The notes beneath the pieces were generated by a model, which searched no databases, was not told the origin of the DNA, and saw nothing but the letters and a program-made list of their open reading frames with translations. A stretch of 64,000 nt of DNA from Streptomyces mayonensis (GTDB taxonomy: Bacteria; Actinomycetota; Actinomycetes; Streptomycetales; Streptomycetaceae). The position numbers were made by a program, and so were the translations under genes. The first letter of the stretch is position 1. The number at the start of each line of letters is the position of its first letter. The stretch spans positions 55,970 through 119,969 of the forward strand of contig NZ_JACBYP010000009.1 in assembly GCF_018982965.1 (NCBI RefSeq), given 5' to 3'. Of the stretch, positions 25,781-34,457 are shown piece by piece.

Positions 25781-27658
25781 GTGAGCGACACACAGACACT
25801 GATCGAGAACCGTCCGCCCTCCGTGGCGGGACTCTTCCTGGAGCGGGTGGCGGCCACGCCGGACGCCGAGGCGTACCGCCACCCGGTGCCGCCGGCCACG
25901 GGCGAGGGCCCCGACGACTGGAAGTCGCTCACCTGGGCGCAGGCCGCCGAGCGGGTCTACGCGATCGCGGCCGGTCTGATCGAACTGGGCGTGCAGCCGG
26001 AACAGCGGGTGGCGCTGGCCTCCTCGACGAGGCTGGAGTGGATCCTCACCGACCTCGGCATCATGTGCGCGGGCGCGGCGACGACCACCGTCTACCCGCA
26101 GACGAACTCCGACGAGTCGGCGTACATCCTCTCCGACTCCGAGAGCCGGGTGCTGATCGCGGAGGACGCCGCGCAGCTGGCCAAGGCGAAGGCGAAACGG
26201 GCCGAGCTGCCCGATCTCACCCACGTGGTCGTCATCGACGCGGCCGGTGCCGACACGGGCGAGGACTGGGTCCTCACCCTCGACGAGCTGGAGCGCCGGG
26301 GCGCGGCCCGGCTGGAGAAGGACCCGCAGCTGATCAAGGAGCGGGTCGGCGCGCTCACCAAGGACCAGCTCGCCACCCTCATCTACACCTCCGGCACCAC
26401 CGGCCGGCCCAAGGGCGTCCGCCTCCCGCACGACTGCTGGTCCTACATGGCCAAGGCGATCGCCGCGACCGGCCTCGTCACCAAGGACGACGTGCAGTAC
26501 CTGTGGCTGCCGCTCGCCCATGTCTTCGGCAAGGTCCTCACCTCCGGCCAGATCGAGGCCGGCCACGTCACCGCCGTCGACGGCCGCGTCGACAAGATCA
26601 TCGAGAATCTGCCGGTCGTGCAGCCGACCTACATGGCGGCCGTGCCCCGCATCTTCGAGAAGGTCTACAACGGCGTCGCCGCCAAGGCCCGCGCGGGCGG
26701 CGGGGCGAAGTACAAGATCTTCCAGTGGGCCGCCGGGATCGCCCGCGAGTACGCCAAGGTCACCCAGGACAACTTCAAGCGCACGGGCACCGCGAGCGCC
26801 CCCGCCGGCCTGCGCACCAAGCACGCCGTCGCCGACCGGCTCGTCTACGCCAAGATCAGGGAGGCCTTCGGCGGCCGCCTGCGCGCCTGCGTCTCGGGCT
26901 CGGCGGCCCTCGCACCCGAGATCGGCTACTTCTTCGCCGGCGCCGGCATCCACATCCTGGAGGGCTACGGCCTCACCGAGTCCTCCGCCGCGTCCTTCGT
27001 CAACCCCGGCGAGGCCTACCGCACCGGCACCGTCGGCAAGCCGCTCCCCGGCACGGAGGTGCGCATCGCGGACGACGGCGAGGTCCTGCTGCGCAGCCCC
27101 GGCATCATGGCGGGCTACCACAAGCTGCCCGAGAAGACCGCCGAGGTCCTGGAGGCCGACGGCTGGTTCCACACCGGCGACATCGGCGAGCTGTCGCCCG
27201 ACGGCTACCTGCGCATCACGGACCGCAAGAAGGACCTCATCAAGACGTCCGGCGGCAAGTACATCGCACCGGCCGAGGTCGAGGGCCAGTTCAAGGCCGT
27301 CTGCCCCTACGTCTCCAACATCCTGGTCCACGGCGCCGACCGGAACTTCTGCACCGCGCTCATCGCCCTCGACGAGATCGCGATCACGGAGTGGGCCGAG
27401 GAGAACGGCCTGGGCGGCAGGCCGTACGCGGAGATCGTCGCCGCGCCCGCGACGGTCGACATGGTCGACGGCTACGTCCGGCAGCTCAACGAAGGGCTCC
27501 AGCGCTGGCAGACCATCAAGAAGTTCCGCGTGCTGCCCCGCGACCTCGACGTCGAACACGGCGAGATCACCCCGAGCCTCAAGCTGAAGCGGCCGGTGGT
27601 GGAACGGGAGTACAAGAACCTGATCGAGGAGATGTACGAGGGTTCGCGCGAGGCCTAG
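25781..27658 (+). CDS. Long-chain acyl-CoA synthetase (FadD15-like)
   Basis: A 625-aa AMP-forming acid-CoA ligase. It activates a fatty acid with ATP and transfers it to coenzyme A. The start is GTG 25781 with GGAGG upstream. The P-loop-like motif YTSGTTGRPKG lies near 202-212, the GYGLTES motif near 395, and the C-terminal TGD, DRKKDLIKTSGGKYIAP hinge is intact. Length and motifs fit the bacterial long-chain FadD15/FACL group. Confidence 0.92.
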   Translation: MSDTQTLIENRPPSVAGLFLERVAATPDAEAYRHPVPPATGEGPDDWKSLTWAQAAERVYAIAAGLIELGVQPEQRVALASSTRLEWILTDLGIMCAGAATTTVYPQTNSDESAYILSDSESRVLIAEDAAQLAKAKAKRAELPDLTHVVVIDAAGADTGEDWVLTLDELERRGAARLEKDPQLIKERVGALTKDQLATLIYTSGTTGRPKGVRLPHDCWSYMAKAIAATGLVTKDDVQYLWLPLAHVFGKVLTSGQIEAGHVTAVDGRVDKIIENLPVVQPTYMAAVPRIFEKVYNGVAAKARAGGGAKYKIFQWAAGIAREYAKVTQDNFKRTGTASAPAGLRTKHAVADRLVYAKIREAFGGRLRACVSGSAALAPEIGYFFAGAGIHILEGYGLTESSAASFVNPGEAYRTGTVGKPLPGTEVRIADDGEVLLRSPGIMAGYHKLPEKTAEVLEADGWFHTGDIGELSPDGYLRITDRKKDLIKTSGGKYIAPAEVEGQFKAVCPYVSNILVHGADRNFCTALIALDEIAITEWAEENGLGGRPYAEIVAAPATVDMVDGYVRQLNEGLQRWQTIKKFRVLPRDLDVEHGEITPSLKLKRPVVEREYKNLIEEMYEGSREA

Positions 27659-28000
27659 TCGGGCCAGGGGCCCGTGCTGCCACGAGCCCCCGCACCCCGG
27701 GCCCGGGGCGGCACGGGGCCGGGGCGCGGGGGCCCGGAAGGCCCCGCCGCGCGCTACCGGTGTACGCGGCGCGCGGGGTGGGGCAGCCCGGACCGCGGGC
27801 GTCGCCGTCCGTGGGCCTCGCGGTCCGTGGGGTGAAATGCTCGAATTCGCCCGTGCTCCGGCCGGGTTCGGGCAGTCACCTACCACGGTTCTCCCTCATG
27901 ACGGCCCACTTCGGTAACTCCGCGCTTGGGACAAGGGCCTGTCTGTCACTCTGTCGGCATCGACTGCGAGTACGTCGCACGAACTGCCCAGGGAGCGTCC
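27659..28000. other. Spacer with terminator hairpins before the HATPase-PP2C gene
   Basis: The first 90 bases contain nested GC-rich inverted repeats (for example GGCCCGTGCTGCC paired with GGCGGCACGGGGCC) that probably end the acyl-CoA synthetase message. The right part is AT-richer and probably contains the promoter of the next gene. No ORF of its own is evident. Confidence 0.55.
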
Positions 28001-30163
28001 ATGGGGGCCATTCCGACGCAGCGGGAGACCGCCTTCCGCGCCAGCACGGCGCCCGCGCACGCCGAGGCATCCGCCGATCCGTCCGCCCGGGAGTGCGCGC
28101 GGGCGCACGTGACCCTGCTGGGCAGCTCCCTCGCACCGGGCGCCGCCCGCGCGATGGTGCGGGACGCCCTCGCAGACTGGACCGAGCTGGGCCTGCCCGG
28201 CACGGAACGGCTGACCGAGCACCGGGCCGGCGACGCCCTCGTCGTCGTCAGCGAGCTGGTCACCAACGCGGTCGTGCACGCCGGTACCGACGTCGAGGTC
28301 GGCTGCCGGGTGGAGGAGACCGGCGCACTCGTCATCGAGGCCACCGACCACCGCCCTTCCCGCACGCCGACGGGCGGCGACCACGAGACGCCGCAGGAGC
28401 CTGCCGAGTACGGGCGCGGGCTGCCGCTCGTCGCCGCGCTCTCGGAGTCCTGGGGGATCACCTTCCGGCCGGGCGCCAAGACGGTGTGGGCGCGCCTGCC
28501 GGCAGGGGGCACGGAGGCCGCCGACGGCACCGGGGCGGGTGCCGGGGCCGCCGGGGCGGCAGCCCGGGCCGGTGACGCGGCTGAGGCAGAGCCGTCCGGA
28601 ACCGCGAAGCATGCGGGCGCATATGCCGAAACGGTCCACCACGGTGCGCTGCCCGGCGGGGCGGAGGGCGTCGAACGCCCCGACGGCACTGACCGTGCGC
28701 CCGCAGGGAGCGGAGCGGTGGCCGGGGAGGGGGCCCACCGCTCCCCGCGCGACCGCGAGTGGCTGGGCCGCGACGCCCTGTCCTTCCTCGCCGAGGCCTC
28801 CGGCCTCCTGGCCGGAGAGCTGGACGAGGAACGGGTCGCCTCCCTCGCCGGACAGCTGATCGTGCCCCGGCTCGCCGACTGGTGCGGCGTGTGGCTGGAG
28901 GACGAGTCGCTGGGCCGGGGCGCCTGGAGCGGCGACCCGGGCGCGGCCGTCGGCGCCCGGCTGGCGCGTGTGCGGTACGCGGGGGAGGGCCACCTCGACG
29001 AGCTGCGCCTGGCCCTGGAGAAGGACCCGCCCCGATCGCGCGACCCGTGGCGCTCCGGCCCCGTCGACCACCCCTGGCCCGGCGACGCGCTCGGCTCTGA
29101 CGGCACCCGCGGCGTCGCGCTCGCCTACCGCCTGGTCGCCGACGGCCGCCCACTCGGCACCCTGGTCATCGGCCGGGCGGACACCACCGGCGCCCCCGAC
29201 ACCCCAAGCGCCACCATCAGCACCTCCGCCACCATCAGCACCACCAGCTCCCCCGGCACCCTCGATCCCCCCGTCTCCTCCGGCTTCCCCGACGAGATCA
29301 CCGGCCTGGTCGGAGACCTCAGCCGCCGGGTGGCGCTCGCCCTCGGCACCGCCCGTCAGTACGCCCGGCAGGCCACCATCAGCGCCGTTCTCCAGCGCGG
29401 CCTGCTCCCCGGTGCCGTCGCCGTGATCCCCGGCGTGAGCAGTGCCCTCGTCTACGAACCGTGCGACAAGGGCGGCCCCAGCGGCGACTTCTACGACCTC
29501 TTCCCGGCCGGCGAGGGCCGCTGGTGCTTCGCCGTCGGCGACGTCCAGGGCAAGGGCCCCGAGGCCGCCGTCGTCATCGGGCTCGCCCGGCCCTGGCTGC
29601 GGCTGCTGGCCCGCGAGGAGTACGGCGTCCCCGACGTCCTGGACCGCCTCAACCAGCTCCTCCTCGACGACGCCACGGAGGCCGCGGACGCCGCCGCCCG
29701 TGCACTGGTCGTCGCGGGCGGCCCGCCGCTTGCCCCGGGCGACGGCCCGCAGACCCGCTTCCTCTCCCTGCTCTACGGCGAGCTGGCCCCCTTCGACGGC
29801 GGCGTCCGCTGCACCCTCGCCTCCGCCGGGCACCCGCTGCCGCTGCTCCTCGGACCCGACGGCGCCGTCCGGGCGGTCGCGGCCCCGCAGACCCTGCTCG
29901 GCGTCGTCGAGGGCGCGACGTACGTCAGTGACACCTTCGAGCTGCGCTCCGGCGACACCCTGCTGTGCGTCACCGACGGGGTCACGGAGCGGCGCAGCGG
30001 CTCCCTCCAGTTCGACGACGGCGACGGGCTGGCCGCGGCGCTCTCCGGGTGCGCGGGCCTGGACGCCGACCTGGTCGCCGAGCGCATCAGGCGCCTGGTG
30101 CACGAGTTCGGCCCCCGGCCCCCGGAGGACGACCTGGCGCTGCTGGTACTGCAGGCCGAGTAG
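28001..30163 (+). CDS. HATPase - GAF - PP2C (SpoIIE-type) regulator
   Basis: A 720-aa protein from ATG 28001 (GGGAG upstream). Residues about 35-165 are an RsbW/SpoIIAB-type ATPase with the N-box SELVTNAVVH (84-93) and G-box YGRGLPLV. Residues about 245-450 look like a GAF sensor. Residues about 458-718 are a SpoIIE-type PP2C phosphatase with SGDFYDLF, GDVQGKG, VTDGVTERR and DDLALL. One protein thus combines the two opposing activities of a partner-switch system, anti-sigma-factor kinase and anti-anti-sigma phosphatase. I see no sigma factor or anti-anti-sigma gene adjacent, so the partners act in trans. Confidence 0.9.
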   Translation: MGAIPTQRETAFRASTAPAHAEASADPSARECARAHVTLLGSSLAPGAARAMVRDALADWTELGLPGTERLTEHRAGDALVVVSELVTNAVVHAGTDVEVGCRVEETGALVIEATDHRPSRTPTGGDHETPQEPAEYGRGLPLVAALSESWGITFRPGAKTVWARLPAGGTEAADGTGAGAGAAGAAARAGDAAEAEPSGTAKHAGAYAETVHHGALPGGAEGVERPDGTDRAPAGSGAVAGEGAHRSPRDREWLGRDALSFLAEASGLLAGELDEERVASLAGQLIVPRLADWCGVWLEDESLGRGAWSGDPGAAVGARLARVRYAGEGHLDELRLALEKDPPRSRDPWRSGPVDHPWPGDALGSDGTRGVALAYRLVADGRPLGTLVIGRADTTGAPDTPSATISTSATISTTSSPGTLDPPVSSGFPDEITGLVGDLSRRVALALGTARQYARQATISAVLQRGLLPGAVAVIPGVSSALVYEPCDKGGPSGDFYDLFPAGEGRWCFAVGDVQGKGPEAAVVIGLARPWLRLLAREEYGVPDVLDRLNQLLLDDATEAADAAARALVVAGGPPLAPGDGPQTRFLSLLYGELAPFDGGVRCTLASAGHPLPLLLGPDGAVRAVAAPQTLLGVVEGATYVSDTFELRSGDTLLCVTDGVTERRSGSLQFDDGDGLAAALSGCAGLDADLVAERIRRLVHEFGPRPPEDDLALLVLQAE

Positions 30164-30235
30164 GCCGAGAAAGGCTGAGAGAGGCCGAGAACGCCGACAG
30201 CCGAGCAGCAGTGGCCGTACGGGACAATGGAACGC

Positions 30236-31468
30236 ATGCCCTCCGCACTCCCCGACGGCGAGCCCGTCCCCGCCGACGGTGCCCTGCCCGCGTCCGCGCT
30301 CGCCGGGGCCGCCGACCGGCCCCTCGGCTTCTACCTGCACGTGCCCTACTGCGCGACCCGCTGCGGCTACTGCGACTTCAACACCTACACCGCCACCGAG
30401 CTGCGCGGCACCGGCGGTGTCCTCGCCTCCCGCGACAACTACGCGGAGACCGTCGCCGACGAGGTCCGCCTGGCCCGCAAGGTGCTCGGCGACGACCCGC
30501 GCGAGGTCCGCACCGTCTTCGTCGGCGGCGGTACGCCGACCCTGCTGGACGCGGGTGACCTGGTACGGATGCTGGGCGCGATCCGCGACGAGTTCGGCCT
30601 CGCCCCCGACGCGGAGATCACCACGGAGGCCAACCCGGAGTCCGTCGACCCGGCCTACCTCGCCACCCTCCGCGAGGGCGGCTTCAACCGGATCTCCTTC
30701 GGCATGCAGAGCGCCAAGCAGCACGTCCTGCGTGTCCTGGACCGCACCCACACCCCCGGCCGTCCCGAGGCCTGCGTCGCCGAGGCCCGCGCGGCCGGCT
30801 TCGACCACGTCAACCTCGACCTGATCTACGGCACCCCCGGCGAGTCCGACGACGACTGGCGCGCCTCGCTGGACGCCGCGCTCGGCGCCGGACCCGACCA
30901 CGTGTCGGCGTACGCGCTGATCGTCGAGGAGGGCACGCAGCTCGCCCGGCGCATCCGGCGCGGCGAGGTCCCCATGACCGACGACGACGTCCACGCCGAC
31001 CGCTACCTGATCACCGAAGAGACCCTGTCCGCGGCGGGCTTCGACTGGTACGAGGTGTCCAACTGGGCCACCTCCGACGCGGGCCGCTGCCTGCACAACG
31101 AGCTGTACTGGCGGGGGGCCGACTGGTGGGGCGCGGGCCCGGGCGCGCACTCCCACGTGGGCGGCGTGCGCTGGTGGAACGTGAAGCACCCCGGCGCGTA
31201 CGCGGGAGCGCTGGCGGCGGGGAAGTCGCCGGGCGCCGGGCGGGAGATCCTTGACGACGAGGACCGCCGTGTGGAGCGCATCCTGCTGGAACTGCGCCTG
31301 CGCGAGGGCGTCCCGCTCTCGCTCCTCCGCGAGGACGGCCTCGCGGCGTCCCGCCGTGCTCTGTCCGACGGCCTCCTCCAGCAGGCACCGTACGACGACG
31401 GCCGCGCGGTGCTCACTCTCCGCGGACGGCTCCTGGCGGACGCGGTGGTGCGGGACCTCGTGGACTGA
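30236..31468 (+). CDS. hemW: Radical SAM heme chaperone HemW
   Basis: HemW binds heme and delivers it to client proteins; it was formerly mistaken for coproporphyrinogen oxidase. The protein is 410 aa with CATRCGYC (Cys 39, 43, 46), the CxxxCxxC radical SAM motif. FVGGGTPTLL and TTEANPESV follow, as in the family. A GACAAT hexamer lies 7 bases before ATG 30236 and there is no Shine-Dalgarno, so the transcript is probably leaderless. Confidence 0.92.
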   Translation: MPSALPDGEPVPADGALPASALAGAADRPLGFYLHVPYCATRCGYCDFNTYTATELRGTGGVLASRDNYAETVADEVRLARKVLGDDPREVRTVFVGGGTPTLLDAGDLVRMLGAIRDEFGLAPDAEITTEANPESVDPAYLATLREGGFNRISFGMQSAKQHVLRVLDRTHTPGRPEACVAEARAAGFDHVNLDLIYGTPGESDDDWRASLDAALGAGPDHVSAYALIVEEGTQLARRIRRGEVPMTDDDVHADRYLITEETLSAAGFDWYEVSNWATSDAGRCLHNELYWRGADWWGAGPGAHSHVGGVRWWNVKHPGAYAGALAAGKSPGAGREILDDEDRRVERILLELRLREGVPLSLLREDGLAASRRALSDGLLQQAPYDDGRAVLTLRGRLLADAVVRDLVD

Positions 31469-31490
31469 TCACTCGGGGGGGGGGGAGTGA
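31469..31490. repeat. 11-G homopolymer inside an inverted repeat
   Basis: A run of 11 G (31475-31485) is flanked by TCACTC and, sharing the last G, GAGTGA. It lies directly after the hemW stop codon. It is a slippage-prone tract and would form a hairpin with a G-rich loop. Confidence 0.9.
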
Positions 31491-31540
31491 ATCGGTGTCG
31501 GACGGGGGTTCACTCCGGCGCCGGTCCGTAGTCTGCATAC

Positions 31541-31639
31541 GTGAACGAGCAGCAGCTACCGCTGGAGGCTCTGGGCACCGAACTCGACACCAGCGACCTC
31601 ACCACCTTCACCGGCGTCAGGCCCCACCGCTACCCGTGA
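31541..31639 (+). CDS. Possible 32-aa protein, leaderless
   Basis: A GTG-started ORF of 32 codons (MNEQQLPLEALGTELD...) with high GC at codon third positions and a TAGTCT hexamer 6 bases before the start, the arrangement seen for other leaderless genes in this window. Its last 23 bases overlap the end of the DUF3097 gene on the opposite strand. It is too short to assign and might be a remnant. I give it as a candidate small gene. Confidence 0.4.
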   Translation: MNEQQLPLEALGTELDTSDLTTFTGVRPHRYP

Positions 31640-32435
31640 CGAAGTCGATCAGTTCCTCGACCCGTCCAAGGAGCGCCGGCTCCAGGTCCTTGTAGGAGTT
31701 GACCCGCGCCAGGATCGCCTGCCACACCGCGCCGGTGTTCTCCGGCGGCCAGCCCAGCGCCCGGCACACCCCCGTCTTCCAGTCCTGGCCGTGCGGCACC
31801 CGTGGCCAGCCCTCGATGCCGAGGGACGCCGGTTTCACGGCCTCCCAGATGTCGATGTACGGGTGGCCGACCACCAGCGCGTGCTCGCTCGTCACCGACT
31901 CCGCGATCCGCGACTCCTTCGACCCCGGCACCAGGTGGTCCACCAGGACGCCCAGCCGCGCGTCCGGTCCCGGCGCGAAGTCGGCGACGATCGACGGCAG
32001 GTCGTCCACGCCGCCCAGGTACTCCACGACCACGCCCTCCACGCGCAGGTCGTCGCCCCAGACCTTCTCGACCAGCTCGGCGTCGTGCCGCCCCTCGACA
32101 TAGATGCGCCCGGCGCGCGCGACCCGTGCGCGGGCGCCCGGGACGGCGACGGAACCGGACGCCGTACGGGACGGCCGCGCCGGGCCGGAGGAGGACGACG
32201 GCCGCACCAGCGTCACCACACGCCCCTCCAGCAGGAAGCCGCGCGGCTCCATCGGGAACACCCGGTGCTTGCCGAAGCGGTCCTCCAGGGTCACCGTGCC
32301 CGCCTCGCAACCGATCACCGCGCCGCAGAAGCCGGTGCCGGGCTCCTCGACGACCAGGCCGGGATCGGCCGGTACCTCGGGTACGGGCTGCGGCTTCTTC
32401 CACGGAGGGGTCAGGTCGGCGGAGTACTGGCGCAT
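31617..32435 (-). CDS. DUF3097 family protein
   Basis: A 272-aa protein of the actinobacterial DUF3097 family. The N-terminal part (VVEEPGTGFCGAVIGCEAGTVTLEDRFGKHRVFPM) looks like a small beta domain. The central IYVEGRHDAELVEKVWG followed by LGVLVDHLVPGSKES resembles the Glu and Asp/His spacing of a TOPRIM nucleotide-cleavage fold, though I infer this only from motif shape. No function is established. The three 17-bp repeats at 32468-32518 lie just upstream of its start. Confidence 0.85.
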   Translation of the reverse strand: MRQYSADLTPPWKKPQPVPEVPADPGLVVEEPGTGFCGAVIGCEAGTVTLEDRFGKHRVFPMEPRGFLLEGRVVTLVRPSSSSGPARPSRTASGSVAVPGARARVARAGRIYVEGRHDAELVEKVWGDDLRVEGVVVEYLGGVDDLPSIVADFAPGPDARLGVLVDHLVPGSKESRIAESVTSEHALVVGHPYIDIWEAVKPASLGIEGWPRVPHGQDWKTGVCRALGWPPENTGAVWQAILARVNSYKDLEPALLGRVEELIDFVTGSGGA

Positions 32436-32467
32436 TCTGCCGACGATACGAGGAACGCGCGCCCGCT

Positions 32468-32518
32468 GATCAGCGCGACACGCCGATCAGTGCGACACGC
32501 CGATCAACGCGACACGCT
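32468..32518. repeat. 17-bp tandem repeat, three copies
   Basis: Unit GATCAGCGCGACACGCC occurs three times with few mismatches. The third copy covers the stop codon of the MBL gene, so the spacer before DUF3097 appears to have grown by duplicating the MBL gene end. Confidence 0.9.
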
Positions 32519-33238
32519 GAAACGGGCGGCCAGCGCGTCCCGTTGGGCCCGGACGAAGGCCGCGTCCACCACCGCTCCGTGACCGGGGACGTACCGTGCG
32601 TCGGGCCCGCCCAGCTCCAGCAGCCGGTCCAGGGCAGCGGGCCAGCGCGACGGCACGGCGTCGGGGCCCGCCTGCGGCTCACCGGACTCCTCGACCAGGT
32701 CCCCGCAGAAGACGACCTCCACCTTGCCCGGCACCAGCACCGCGAGGTCGTGTCCGGTGTGCCCGGGGCCCACGTTCGCGAGCAGGACCTGCCGGCCGCC
32801 GCCCAGGTCGAGCGTCCACTCGCCGCTCACCTCGTGCGGGACCCGCACGAGCGCGTCGGCCGCCTCCTCCGCGCGCCCCGCGTCCAGCCCCTCCGCCACC
32901 GCGTCCGCCCGCAGCGCCTCCCGCCCGTGTCCGCCCGCCGCGAACAACGCGTCCGTGCCCACCGCCCCGTACACCCGGGCGCCCGCGAACGCCGCGGCGC
33001 CGAAGACGTGGTCGAAGTGCGGGTGGGTCAGCGCGAGATGTGTCACACGGTGCCCCGCGAGCCGCTGCGCCCCCGCACGCAACCGGGCGCCCTCGCCCAG
33101 GTCGGAGCCCGCGTCGACCATCAGCGCCGCCCCCGCGCCGACGACCAGACCGGCCGTGCAGTCCCAGCCCGGCAGCCGGCACCGGCCCACCCCGGCAGCC
33201 AGCCGCTCCCAGCCCGCCTCTTCCCACGCCCCATTCAT
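32504..33238 (-). CDS. MBL-fold metallohydrolase
   Basis: A 244-aa metallo-beta-lactamase-fold protein. It has the zinc motif HPHFDH, then GHTGHDLAV with a further His, CGDLVEES with the bridging Asp, and YVPGHGAVV near the C-terminus. Substrate unknown; the layout resembles glyoxalase II-like or quenching hydrolases. The start is ATG 33238, preceded by a TAGCGT hexamer 7 bases away, so it is probably leaderless. It is divergent from hrcA. Confidence 0.88.
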   Translation of the reverse strand: MNGAWEEAGWERLAAGVGRCRLPGWDCTAGLVVGAGAALMVDAGSDLGEGARLRAGAQRLAGHRVTHLALTHPHFDHVFGAAAFAGARVYGAVGTDALFAAGGHGREALRADAVAEGLDAGRAEEAADALVRVPHEVSGEWTLDLGGGRQVLLANVGPGHTGHDLAVLVPGKVEVVFCGDLVEESGEPQAGPDAVPSRWPAALDRLLELGGPDARYVPGHGAVVDAAFVRAQRDALAARFSVSR

Positions 33239-33306
33239 GAGGACGACGCTATCGGCCCGGGCATCCCGGGGTCCCCGGGCGCGGCGGCGCGGTACCGCGA
33301 CCGGCC

Positions 33307-33337
33307 TTGCCGTGGGCGTACCCCACGGCCGTACACT
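33307..33337 (+). promoter_or_regulatory. Probable hrcA promoter
   Basis: TTGCCG at 33307-33312 and TACACT at 33332-33337, 19 bases apart, form a vegetative-type promoter. A GCCGTGGG/CCCACGGC hairpin (33309-33329) lies inside the spacer. The CIRCE operator begins 14 bases downstream. Confidence 0.6.
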
Positions 33338-33350
33338 GGGCCGGGGAAGT

Positions 33351-33377
33351 CTGGCACTCGCACACCATGAGTGCCAG
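33351..33377. promoter_or_regulatory. CIRCE operator (HrcA-binding site)
   Basis: CTGGCACTC, nine bases, then GAGTGCCAG is a perfect 9-9-9 inverted repeat that matches the CIRCE consensus (core GCACTC-N9-GAGTGC). It sits just downstream of the promoter and 63 bases before hrcA, so HrcA would repress its own operon. Confidence 0.95.
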
Positions 33378-33440
33378 GACAAAACGGCAGGACAGACGAA
33401 ACAGCAGGACACGGGCGGACGACTCCGGGAGGTGCGCGCG

Positions 33441-34457
33441 ATGCTCAGTGAACGCAGGCTCGAGGTGCTGCGCGCCATCGTCCAGGACTACGTCGGCACC
33501 GAGGAGCCCGTCGGCTCCAAGGCCCTCACCGAGCGGCACAACCTCGGCGTCTCGCCGGCCACCGTGCGCAACGACATGGCGGCCCTGGAGGACGAGGGCT
33601 TCATCGCCCAGCCGCACACCAGTGCCGGGCGCATCCCGACGGACAAGGGCTACCGGCTCTTCGTCGACAAGCTGGCCGGCGTCAAGCCCATGACCGCGCC
33701 CGAGCGGCGCGCCATCCAGAACTTCCTGGAGGGCGCCGTCGACCTCGACGACGTCGTGGCCCGCACGGTGCGGCTGCTCGCGCAGCTCACCCGGCAGGTC
33801 GCCGTCGTGCAGTACCCCTCGCTGACCCGCTCGACCGTGCGGCACGTGGAGCTGCTGGCCCTCGCGCCCGCCCGCCTGATGCTCGTGCTGATCACGGACA
33901 CCGGCCGGGTCGAGCAGCGGATGGTCGACTGTCCGGCACCGTTCGGCGAGGCCGCCCTCGCCGACCTGCGCGCACGGCTCAACAGCCGTGTCGCCGGGCG
34001 CCGTTTCACGGACGTGCCGGGTCTGGTCGAGGAACTGCCCGAGGCCTTCGAGGCCGAGGATCGCGGTACGGTCTCCACCGTGCTCTCCACTCTCCTGGAG
34101 ACGCTGGTCGAGGAGAACGAGGAGCGGTTGATGATCGGCGGCACCGCCAATCTGACCCGCTTCGGGCACGACTTCCCCTTGGTGATCCGGCCGGTGCTGG
34201 AGGCGCTGGAGGAGCAGGTCGTGCTCCTCAAGCTCCTCGGCGAGGCGAAGGATCCGGGCGTGACCGTACGGATCGGTCACGAGAACGCCCACGAAGGACT
34301 CAACTCAACGTCCGTCGTGTCGGTCGGTTACGGTTCGGGCGGCGAGGCGGTTGCCAAGCTCGGCGTGGTCGGACCGACCCGCATGGACTACCCGGGAACG
34401 ATGGGAGCGGTACGCGCAGTGGCACGGTACGTCGGACAGATCCTGGCGGAGTCGTAG
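33441..34457 (+). CDS. hrcA: Heat-inducible transcriptional repressor HrcA
   Basis: HrcA represses heat-shock genes by binding CIRCE, and depends on GroEL for folding. The protein is 338 aa from ATG 33441 (GGGAGG upstream). It has an N-terminal winged helix ([47 protein letters not shown]) and a C-terminal GAF-like/dimerisation region. Its stop codon is immediately followed by the dnaJ start. Confidence 0.97.
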   Translation: MLSERRLEVLRAIVQDYVGTEEPVGSKALTERHNLGVSPATVRNDMAALEDEGFIAQPHTSAGRIPTDKGYRLFVDKLAGVKPMTAPERRAIQNFLEGAVDLDDVVARTVRLLAQLTRQVAVVQYPSLTRSTVRHVELLALAPARLMLVLITDTGRVEQRMVDCPAPFGEAALADLRARLNSRVAGRRFTDVPGLVEELPEAFEAEDRGTVSTVLSTLLETLVEENEERLMIGGTANLTRFGHDFPLVIRPVLEALEEQVVLLKLLGEAKDPGVTVRIGHENAHEGLNSTSVVSVGYGSGGEAVAKLGVVGPTRMDYPGTMGAVRAVARYVGQILAES

